From Flavobacteriales bacterium (GTDB taxonomy: Bacteria > Bacteroidota > Bacteroidia > Flavobacteriales_D > Crocinitomicaceae): a stretch of 5,321 bases of DNA. The notes under the pieces were generated by a model that saw only the letters and a list, made by a program, of their open reading frames with translations, was not told the origin of the DNA and did no database searches. The translations under genes and the position numbers were made by a program. Shown in pieces: positions 1 to 5,321 of this stretch. Each line of letters starts with the position of its first letter. The stretch's first letter is position 1. The DNA lies in the NCBI GenBank assembly GCA_947458985.1, contig CANHBA010000150.1, forward strand, positions 1 through 5,321. The letters are read 5' to 3'.

Positions 1-873
1 AGTTTCGGTGGAATTGATGGTGGTGACTGGCGCGCCGTCAATAGAGATTTGGGTATTGTTTTGAACCGCAACTACATAGATTTTATCAGGCCCGTTGAGG
101 TATCCTTTTAAGATAATGTATTCACTACCGATGACCTGATTGGGAATGAGTTGGTCGCCCATGAGGTCGGCACAACCCCCATAGGGTGCGCCACTCATGG
201 AGTCGTCGTGTATGGTCACCGCAACAGGAAAGTTACTTGTGATGGTAGAGCCGCTCAGGTGCTGATTGGCCAGAATGGAAACAGCCTCTGCTGAAAAAGT
301 CTCCCCTTTTTGTAAGGTGATGTTGAAGGGAATATTTGCGGCATGCCCAACAATGGCTTGTTTAGGGTTAATCGTAATGACGGTGTTATTTTGTGTAGCG
401 ACAATATTGAAGCCAGACCGCGCGTAAGAGGCGTTGTTGAGGAAGTTTTGGGCAGGAACAATAAAGGAGGTGCCCAAAGAATTTTTTCCTTTTAAGGCGA
501 AGATATCGGGGTTGCAATTGCAAGTAGGCGTTACTTCATAATACGCCATTATTGGTGCAGTAGCTGCAATTTTAAAGCCGTAGGGCAGCACTGTATTGGC
601 AGGCTTGTTTTCAATTTGATCAATCCAGGTTGTTAAATTGAGCGTTTGGGCATCATTTGCCAATAAGTTGATGACTTGTACGGGAAAGGTGGGGTTGGCA
701 GGTTGACTGATGGTCACGGTTGCCGCTTGATTTAAAGAAGCAAAACGAAAGACAATTGGGCGGTCTCCATGATTTTGCGCCACTTCAGGTGCTACAAACC
801 AAAATAAAGTATCGAGTTGGGCATAAACTTTAATTTGACTCAACAATAACAAAAAGAATAGAAAATATTTCAT
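1..873 (-). CDS. Secreted IgGFc-binding-domain protein, N-terminal part (partial at window edge)
   Basis: The frame is open from ATG at 873-871 to the window edge: 291 residues, no stop, C-terminus missing. Residues 1-18 form a Sec signal peptide (Lys2, hydrophobic core FLFFLLLL, probable cleavage after VYA), so the protein leaves the cytoplasm. The mature start (LDTLFWFVAPEVAQNHGDRP) and the stretch DDSMSGAPYGGCADLMGDQ at 223-241 match, from memory, the N-terminal region of Bacteroidota proteins carrying an IgGFc-binding N-terminal domain. Two blade-like repeats are visible: VATQNNTVITI (158-168) and VAVQNNTQISI (268-278). A CNCN motif sits at 118-121. Such proteins are often very large and end in a gliding-motility/T9SS sorting domain; that end is not visible here, so T9SS export is inference. 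The domain name does not mean it binds IgG; adhesion is only a guess. It lies 104 bases downstream of the flavoprotein gene and probably has its own promoter. The family call is fairly sure; the function is unknown. Confidence 0.85.
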   Translation of the reverse strand, partial: MKYFLFFLLLLSQIKVYAQLDTLFWFVAPEVAQNHGDRPIVFRFASLNQAATVTISQPANPTFPVQVINLLANDAQTLNLTTWIDQIENKPANTVLPYGFKIAATAPIMAYYEVTPTCNCNPDIFALKGKNSLGTSFIVPAQNFLNNASYARSGFNIVATQNNTVITINPKQAIVGHAANIPFNITLQKGETFSAEAVSILANQHLSGSTITSNFPVAVTIHDDSMSGAPYGGCADLMGDQLIPNQVIGSEYIILKGYLNGPDKIYVVAVQNNTQISIDGAPVTTINSTET

Positions 874-877
874 ATTT

Positions 878-933
878 ATAAGTAGTTGGAACTTGCTTAT
901 TTCGCCATAAACGAGTTGAGATATAAACAGTTG
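878..933 (-). repeat. Three imperfect direct repeats in the leader of the secreted-protein gene
   Basis: On the minus strand the leader carries CAACTGTTTAT (933-923), CAACTCGTTTAT (918-907) and CAACTACTTAT (888-878). All share CAACT followed by TTAT, with one to three bases between. The copies start 15 and 30 bases apart, so spacing is irregular. They could be binding sites for a regulator of the secreted-protein gene, or chance in A/T-rich DNA. The last copy ends four bases before the ATG and also forms the 3' arm of a weak hairpin (900-878), in which ATAAG pairs with CTTAT and AGT with ACT. Confidence 0.35.
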
Positions 934-957
934 CCTCCTAATGACATGTTCAGGCAA
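931..957 (-). terminator. Possible weak terminator or leader hairpin after the flavoprotein gene
   Basis: TTGCCT (957-952, minus strand) and AGGCAA (936-931) can pair as a 6-bp stem around a 15-base loop, starting 21 bases after the flavoprotein stop codon. The following minus-strand bases are CTGTTTATAT, which is T-rich but not a clean T-run, so this is a poor intrinsic terminator at best. It is the only inverted repeat in the gap placed where the upstream operon should end. The loop and 3' arm also contain AGGAGG. Confidence 0.25.
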
Positions 958-977
958 GTAATAAAATCTCTTTTACC

Positions 978-2534
978 TTAAAAATTTGAGCTTGAAATCA
1001 CAATTTTTTCAATACAATTTAAACCATCAATTGCTGCAGACACAATACCACCTGCATAGCCTGCACCTTCTGCAATTGGGTAAAGATTGGAAATTTGAAT
1101 ATGCTTGAAGCTACTGGGGTCTCTGGGTATGAGCACGGGCGAGGACGTTCTGGATTCGGGTGCATGAACCACTGCGTCGTTGGTGATGAAGCCGGGCATT
1201 TTTTGATTGAAATCTAGGAAAGCTTGTCTGAGACGGGAATATATGAATTCGGGCAGCACCTCTTTAAGGTTGACGCTGACAATGCCGGGTTGGTAAGAAG
1301 TTCTCGGAAATTCGGCAGTTTTGACACCCTCCACAAAATCTTTGAGACCTTGCGCCGGTACTTGTTGTGTTTGGCCCGCTGCCACCCAGCATTTGTGTTC
1401 AATTTCTTTTTGAAAATGGAGGCATACAAAAGGGTCTTGGGCATTCGGGAAATCGGTGGGTTCAATGCCCACCACAATTCCTGAATTGGCATAAATGTTA
1501 TTGCGTTTAGATGGAGACCAGCCATTCGTGACGACTTCGCCATCGGCGGTAGCACAAGGGGCAATGATGCCACCAGGGCACATGCAAAAAGAATACACAC
1601 CGCGGTCCTGAACTTGTGTCACCAAGCTGTAAGAAGCAGGGGGGAGGTAAGCGTCGTTGAGTCGGCCGTGGTATTGCAAGCCGTCTATGTAAGCTTGAGT
1701 GTGTTCAACACGAACGCCGAGTGCAAAAGGTTTGGCTTTGATTGCTATTTGGTGACGCTGCAATAATTCAAAGATGTCGCGGGCGGAGTGCCCAGTTGCC
1801 AATACCAAGTTTTGAACAGGGATTTCAGTAAGACCATTGATTTGGATGCTCGAAATGACGTTGTTTTTGACGCTGATATCAGTGAGTTTGTTTTCAAAAT
1901 GGATTTCGCCGCCCGCTGCAAGAATTTGAAGTCGGATGGCCTCAATGAGTTGAGGTAGTTTGTTGGTGCCTATGTGCGGATGCGCGTCGATTAAAATGTC
2001 CTCTTTGGCGCCGAATTGCACCATCCATTCGAGTACTTTTTGTACATCTCCGCGTTTTTTGGAGCGCGTGTAGAGCTTGCCGTCTGAATAAGTGCCGGCG
2101 CCGCCTTCTCCAAAACAATAGTTGGATTCAGGATTGAGCTCCTGGTTTTTACTGAGTTTGGCGAGGTCTCGGCGACGCGTACGGATGTCCTTGCCGCGTT
2201 CGTAAATGACGGGTTTGATGCCGCGTGTAATGGCTTCCAATGCTGCAAATAAACCGGCAGGCCCAGCACCAATAATATGAACTACTGCTGCATTTGAAGG
2301 CAACATTTCAAAGTTTTGTAAAGCAAAACGTGGTGCAAGTTCGGAGTCAATGCCGACCTCAAAGCTTGCATTGATTTTAATTTGTTTTTGACGCGCGTCA
2401 ATGCTGCGCTTGCGCCATCTGAAAACGAATTGTCTGGACGCTTTGACATCGAGTTCTTGTCGGATGCGTTGCTCCAAGAAGTTGGGGTCTTGGGCTTCTT
2501 CCGGACTGCAGGTAAAGTTAATGATGTGCGTCAT
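978..2534 (-). CDS. FAD-dependent dehydrogenase of the COG2509 type, substrate unknown
   Basis: This 518-residue protein looks complete and cytoplasmic, with no signal peptide or membrane segment. Residues 1-80 are a basic N-terminal region (RQFVFRWRKRSIDARQKQ at 34-51) seen in this family ahead of the Rossmann fold. The FAD dinucleotide site is IIGAGPAGLFAA at 87-98, with acidic Glu112 (YERG) placed to hold the ribose. Further flavoprotein motifs are CFGEGGAGTYSDGKL at 140-154, ATGHSARD at 246-253 and the C-terminal FAD-contact block PIAEGAGYAGGIVSAA at 486-501. The stretch SFCMCPGG (315-322) holds two close cysteines, which I recall as typical of the family; a redox role is not established. 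Its ATG overlaps the porT stop codon in an ATGA (2534-2531), so translation is probably coupled. The family is usually annotated only as NAD(P)/FAD-dependent oxidoreductase, and neither the electron donor nor the substrate can be read from the sequence. Confidence 0.9.
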   Translation of the reverse strand: MTHIINFTCSPEEAQDPNFLEQRIRQELDVKASRQFVFRWRKRSIDARQKQIKINASFEVGIDSELAPRFALQNFEMLPSNAAVVHIIGAGPAGLFAALEAITRGIKPVIYERGKDIRTRRRDLAKLSKNQELNPESNYCFGEGGAGTYSDGKLYTRSKKRGDVQKVLEWMVQFGAKEDILIDAHPHIGTNKLPQLIEAIRLQILAAGGEIHFENKLTDISVKNNVISSIQINGLTEIPVQNLVLATGHSARDIFELLQRHQIAIKAKPFALGVRVEHTQAYIDGLQYHGRLNDAYLPPASYSLVTQVQDRGVYSFCMCPGGIIAPCATADGEVVTNGWSPSKRNNIYANSGIVVGIEPTDFPNAQDPFVCLHFQKEIEHKCWVAAGQTQQVPAQGLKDFVEGVKTAEFPRTSYQPGIVSVNLKEVLPEFIYSRLRQAFLDFNQKMPGFITNDAVVHAPESRTSSPVLIPRDPSSFKHIQISNLYPIAEGAGYAGGIVSAAIDGLNCIEKIVISSSNF

Positions 2535-3235
2535 CCTTCAAAAATCAAGGAGAAATACCAAGCGCGGTTGTAGAGCTGGTCAATAGGATTCGAAACGGGG
2601 GTGTAATCTTGGATGAAACTACTTTTGAAGCCATGGCTGTATTTCAATTCTACGGCAAATTTAAAATAGGGCGCAAAGAATTCAACGCCACCCCCAATTT
2701 GGCCTTGCCAATCGTTCTTTTTGATCTTGACGAAAGGGTCGTAGAAGTTTTGGGAGGCGTCTTGCTGAGATTGGAGGTCGATGCTGTATTGCATTCCCAA
2801 AAGCGAGTAGGCCGTAAAGTTGTTGTAGCGCTTGGTTCTGAACTGCAACATCATGGGAAAGTCTAGGTTGGTTGAATTGACGCGTTGTTCGCCAACGCCA
2901 TTTAAAAACCAAATGGTATCGAGGCTTTTGTAGGTGAGCACGCGCTCCTGAAAAGCCAGCGTTGGGATAAAGCGAAAACGGATGGTGGGCGTGCCGAGCT
3001 TAATAGTAGTGAGAATGCCGATTTGGCCACCTGGTTGTGCATCGTTGGTGAGCGAGAGCAGTTGGTATTTGTTGTAGGCTTCGGGTTTGGGCATGACGGT
3101 GAAATCAGAGCTGTTCACACCTAACATAAAGCCAAAATGAATGAAGCGCTTGTCAAAATTTTTGTAGCGTTGTTGTTTCTGGGTTTGCCCATGTAAACCG
3201 GTTGCCAATAAACAAAAAATCAGTAAAAATTTCAT
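2531..3235 (-). CDS. porT: PorT/SprT-like outer-membrane beta-barrel protein of the type IX secretion system
   Basis: This 234-residue protein has a Sec signal peptide: Lys2, core LLIFCLLATGL, likely cut near LHG-Q at residue 16. There is no lipobox, since LIFC is not followed by the usual lipoprotein pattern. The mature part starts with FDKRFIHFGFMLGVNSSDF (27-45), the pattern I associate with PorT. After it come alternating amphipathic strands such as TIRFRFIPTLAF (84-95), LDFPMMLQFRTK (124-135) and FKFAVELKYSHGF (191-203). The protein ends in aromatic-rich WYFSLIFEG, consistent with a small outer-membrane barrel. PorT of Porphyromonas gingivalis and SprT of Flavobacterium johnsoniae are needed for T9SS export; from memory, porT often sits beside ubiE in Bacteroidota, as here. 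It starts 26 bases after ubiE and its TGA overlaps the next ATG. The alternative is a generic porin-family barrel; the ubiE neighbour and the N-terminal motif favour PorT. Confidence 0.75.
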   Translation of the reverse strand: MKFLLIFCLLATGLHGQTQKQQRYKNFDKRFIHFGFMLGVNSSDFTVMPKPEAYNKYQLLSLTNDAQPGGQIGILTTIKLGTPTIRFRFIPTLAFQERVLTYKSLDTIWFLNGVGEQRVNSTNLDFPMMLQFRTKRYNNFTAYSLLGMQYSIDLQSQQDASQNFYDPFVKIKKNDWQGQIGGGVEFFAPYFKFAVELKYSHGFKSSFIQDYTPVSNPIDQLYNRAWYFSLIFEG

Positions 3236-3261
3236 GAAGCCCTAACGTAAAACCGTTGTAT

Positions 3262-3996
3262 TTATTGTTTTTTGGTGCCAATATAAATACTGGCAATGCC
3301 GCCACTTAGGCGAATGGGTTCGGACGTTTGATAGCCTACTTTTTGAAGAACAGCAACAAAAGCTGCGCCTTCAGGAAAAGCTGCTACACTCTCTGGAAGG
3401 TAAGTATAGGCGCGTTCGTCTTTGGAAATGTACTTCCCAAATAAGGGAATGAGCACTTTGGAATAAAAACCAAATAATTGCTTGATTGGAAATGCTTTTG
3501 GTTTGGAAAATTCTAGAATGACCGCTTGCCCACCCGGTTTGAGCACGCGCAGCATTTCGCCGAGTCCTTTTTCGAGGTTTTCGTAGTTGCGCACACCAAA
3601 GCCCACCGTAATGGCATCAAAAGTGTGGTCTGGGAAGGGCATGTTTTCGGAGTCGCCGAGTTGCATGTCAATGATGTTGTCAAAAGCGCGTTTCTTCATT
3701 TTTTGCTTTCCTACTTCCAACATTCCGGAAGAGATGTCCATGCCGATGATTTTTTCTGGCTTGAGTTTCAGACAAGCAATAGCGAAATCGCCGGTGCCAG
3801 TGGCGAGGTCTAGAAGGACTTTAGGTTGCTGCTTTTGGAGTTGTTTGACGGCGCGTTTTCTCCAGAGGTGGTCGATGCCTAAAGATAAAAAGTGATTCAA
3901 GAAATCGTAGTTGGCAGAGATGTTGTTGAACATTTGCGCCACTTCTTCTTTTTTAGATTGGCCTGAATCGTAAGGCTTGACAACTTTTTGAGACAT
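3262..3996 (-). CDS. ubiE: Demethylmenaquinone / 2-polyprenyl-benzoquinol C-methyltransferase
   Basis: UbiE/MenG transfers a methyl group from S-adenosylmethionine to the quinone ring in the last step of menaquinone (or ubiquinone) synthesis; in Bacteroidota the product is expected to be menaquinone. The 244-residue length is normal for the family. Signature 1 is YDFLNHFLSLGIDHLW at 30-45, the SAM-binding motif I is LLDLATGTGDFAI at 61-73, acidic Asp87 (GMDIS) follows the second strand, and signature 2 is RVLKPGGQAVILEFS at 150-164. The frame is open upstream to 4107, but those 37 extra codons lie inside hldA in another frame and look unlike the family. The ATG at 3996 (MSQKVVKPYDS) gives the usual N-terminus and sits 4 bases after the hldA stop, so it is chosen. 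No Shine-Dalgarno sequence is present. It is cytoplasmic or membrane-associated and belongs to the same operon as hldA and porT. Confidence 0.95.
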   Translation of the reverse strand: MSQKVVKPYDSGQSKKEEVAQMFNNISANYDFLNHFLSLGIDHLWRKRAVKQLQKQQPKVLLDLATGTGDFAIACLKLKPEKIIGMDISSGMLEVGKQKMKKRAFDNIIDMQLGDSENMPFPDHTFDAITVGFGVRNYENLEKGLGEMLRVLKPGGQAVILEFSKPKAFPIKQLFGFYSKVLIPLFGKYISKDERAYTYLPESVAAFPEGAAFVAVLQKVGYQTSEPIRLSGGIASIYIGTKKQ

Positions 3997-4000
3997 GTTT

Positions 4001-4987
4001 TTAGGGGATAAGTTGAAGTGCTTCTTGGAGCAATTTTTCTTTGTTGATACTGACCACTCCTGGGCTTTCGCAAACCAAACCTCCAGCCAAGTTGGCCAAA
4101 GCGGCAATTAAGGATGGGCTTGCGCCGCAAATGAGGCACAGGCAGGTGGTGGCAATGACGGTGTCTCCAGCACCCGATACATCGGCAATATTGCGGATGT
4201 GCGCGGGTTGGTGGTGATGGGTGTTGCCATCGTACAACTGAACGCCGTGTTCGGATAAGGTCACAAAAGTGTAGCGACTCTTAAGTTGGTTTTGCAATTG
4301 TTCAATTGCATGATGAAGCGCGGACGGGTCTTTTTGGTAATTGAAATCAATTTGCAAGCCTTCTTTGAGCTCTTTTAAATTGGGTTTAAAGAGGGTGCAA
4401 CCTTTGTATGCAAAGAAGTTTTTCTTTTTAGGGTCTACGGCAACAGGTATTTGACGTAAGTTGGCTTCTGAAATGAGCCATTCGATGAGTTGGGCGGTCA
4501 AGACGCCTTTGTTGTAGTCTTCTAATAATAAACCATCGATGCCTTGATCGAATAACTGAAGAATGGCTTGCTGAAGCGCTTGGGTTTCTGCGCTGCTGAG
4601 GTCGTGTTGGTCTTCGGTGTCTATGCGCAGCATTTGTTTGCCATTGGATAACACCCTGGTTTTAATGGTGGTTTTTCTTTCAGAGGAAGCGATGAGGGCG
4701 TCGGTTTGAATACTGGCGTTGCTGAGCATTTGTTGGAGTTCTTGACCCGGGGCATCTTGGCCAATGACACTAGCGAGTACGGCTTTGGCGCCAAGTGCAA
4801 TTAAATTGAGTGCTACGTTTCCTGCGCCGCCAATGCGTTGTTCTTGGGTTTGTAGATCTACTACTGGAACCGGTGCTTCAGGGCTCATGCGGGTTACTTG
4901 CCCATTGATATAAGCGTCGGTCATGACGTCGCCAACAACCAATACACGTTTGCCATTAAAGGCTGCGAAGAGCTCTGGTAACTGCAT
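4001..4987 (-). CDS. hldA: D-glycero-beta-D-manno-heptose-7-phosphate kinase, single-domain RfaE1/HldA type
   Basis: This PfkB-family sugar kinase phosphorylates heptose 7-phosphate at C1 in ADP-heptose synthesis for the LPS core. From the ATG it is 328 residues. Family marks are VLVVGDVMTDAYINGQVTR (15-33), SPEAPVPVV (35-43), the Gly-rich GGAGNVALNLIALG (53-66), EDYNKGVLT (156-164), VDPKKKNFFAYKG (184-196), LFKPN (199-203) and the catalytic loop DVSGAGDTV (269-277) with Asp275 as the likely base. It lacks the C-terminal nucleotidyltransferase domain fused to it in E. coli HldE, so that activity must be encoded elsewhere. Start choice: a GTG at 5002 adds five residues and overlaps the aminotransferase by 14 bases. 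The ATG at 4987 lies one base after the upstream stop (TAA-C-ATG) and gives the usual MxLxELF-type N-terminus, so I prefer it. Another heptose- or sugar-kinase specificity is possible but less likely given the SPEAPVPVV signature. Confidence 0.9.
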   Translation of the reverse strand: MQLPELFAAFNGKRVLVVGDVMTDAYINGQVTRMSPEAPVPVVDLQTQEQRIGGAGNVALNLIALGAKAVLASVIGQDAPGQELQQMLSNASIQTDALIASSERKTTIKTRVLSNGKQMLRIDTEDQHDLSSAETQALQQAILQLFDQGIDGLLLEDYNKGVLTAQLIEWLISEANLRQIPVAVDPKKKNFFAYKGCTLFKPNLKELKEGLQIDFNYQKDPSALHHAIEQLQNQLKSRYTFVTLSEHGVQLYDGNTHHHQPAHIRNIADVSGAGDTVIATTCLCLICGASPSLIAALANLAGGLVCESPGVVSINKEKLLQEALQLIP

Positions 4988-4988
4988 G

Positions 4989-5321
4989 TTATTGAAGTTC
5001 ACCTAAAGCGTGGGCAATGCGGTCAACGGCTTTTTGTAGGGTTTCTTCAGAAGCGGCATAGCTGATTCTAAAGCAGTTTGGGTCGCCAAATGCAGCGCCG
5101 CCAACGCAAGCTACAAGCGCAACCTCTAATAAATACATGCAGAGGTCATCGGAGTTACTGATGGTTTGCCCATTGTAAGATTTGCCGAAGTAAGAAGAGC
5201 AGTCTGGGAACACGTAGAAAGCGCCTTCAGGGTTGTTGACTTTAAGACCTGGAATGTTGCGCAGGCCACTTAAAACCAAATTTCGTCGGCTTTCAAATGC
5301 GGCTATCATTTCTTTGAGCAC
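4989..5321 (-). CDS. PLP-dependent aminotransferase, class I/II (aspartate-aminotransferase-like), C-terminal part
   Basis: Only the last 110 residues are in the window. The frame runs off the right edge, so the codon GTG at 5321 is most likely an internal valine rather than a start. Relatives are about 400 residues long, so roughly 290 residues including the PLP-binding lysine are missing. The visible part is the small C-terminal domain: the helix with SRRNLVLSGLRNIPGLKV, then PEGAFYVFPDCSSYFGKSY, then the closing GGAAFGDPNCFRISYAAS, whose Arg in FRISYA is the residue that binds the substrate alpha-carboxylate in fold-type I aminotransferases. These enzymes move an amino group between an amino acid and a 2-oxo acid in the cytoplasm. 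Aspartate is the usual default annotation, but specificity cannot be decided from this end. Its TAA is one base before the hldA ATG, which makes it the first visible gene of the putative operon. Confidence 0.85.
   Translation of the reverse strand: MLKEMIAAFESRRNLVLSGLRNIPGLKVNNPEGAFYVFPDCSSYFGKSYNGQTISNSDDLCMYLLEVALVACVGGAAFGDPNCFRISYAASEETLQKAVDRIAHALGELQ

Noticed and set aside
512..523. A perfect 12-base palindrome, TTGCAATTGCAA.
   Set aside because: It is explained by the codons for the Cys-Asn-Cys-Asn motif of the secreted protein and has no intergenic or regulatory position.
941..950. A short 16-codon minus-strand frame in the gap starting at the ATG of GAACATGTCA (MSLGGNCLYL...).
   Set aside because: It is very short, has no ribosome-binding context of its own and no recognisable leader-peptide pattern such as a run of one amino acid.
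874..977. A Bacteroidota-type promoter (TTG, about 20 bases, TAnnTTTG) for the secreted-protein gene.
   Set aside because: A promoter is expected here, but no TAnnTTTG with a correctly spaced TTG is present. The nearest match, TAAATATG, overlaps the start codon, so no promoter is called.
1214..1600. A 128-codon minus-strand frame starting MCILFACALVASLPL, which looks like a signal peptide.
   Set aside because: It lies wholly inside the flavoprotein gene in another frame; the hydrophobic start comes from reading the conserved FCMCPGGIIAPC coding region out of frame.
3526..3895. Two overlapping plus-strand open frames of 95 and 102 codons inside ubiE.
   Set aside because: They are antisense to a gene with clear UbiE signatures, show no recognisable protein features and have no plausible upstream context.
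3997..4107. A 37-codon N-terminal extension of ubiE.
   Set aside because: It overlaps hldA in a different frame, resembles no UbiE N-terminus, and the ATG at 3996 gives the family's normal length.

Overview
The window reads as ordinary Bacteroidota (Bacteroidetes) chromosome. The signs are a PorT/SprT-type component of the type IX secretion system (T9SS), a secreted IgGFc-binding-domain protein of the kind the phylum exports through T9SS, a stand-alone heptose-7-phosphate kinase, menaquinone-type UbiE/MenG, and start codons in A/T-rich context without Shine-Dalgarno sequences. Class or genus cannot be fixed from these genes alone.

All six supported genes lie on the minus strand, so transcription runs from the right edge to the left. 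In transcription order they are: the C-terminal 110 residues of a class I/II PLP aminotransferase (5321 to 4989, cut by the edge); hldA/rfaE1 kinase (4987 to 4001); ubiE/menG methyltransferase (3996 to 3262); porT-like outer-membrane protein (3235 to 2531); a COG2509-type FAD-dependent dehydrogenase (2534 to 978); and the N-terminal 291 residues of a large secreted IgGFc-binding-domain protein (873 to beyond 1). The first five are packed with gaps of 1, 4 and 26 bases and a 4-base ATGA overlap, so they look like one operon. The only real break is the 104-base gap 874-977, which should hold any terminator for the operon and the promoter of the last gene. No gene-free stretch exceeds 300 bases.

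Functionally the row mixes housekeeping steps (amino-acid transamination, LPS-core heptose activation, the last methylation of menaquinone) with an envelope export component and an orphan flavoprotein. The secreted protein at the left edge is plausibly a client of the T9SS that PorT helps build, but its C-terminal sorting domain would lie outside the window. I found no mobile element, RNA gene, CRISPR array, broken gene or clearly novel system. The most interesting loose ends are the repeat-rich leader at 878-957 and the translational coupling of porT to a flavoprotein of unknown substrate.
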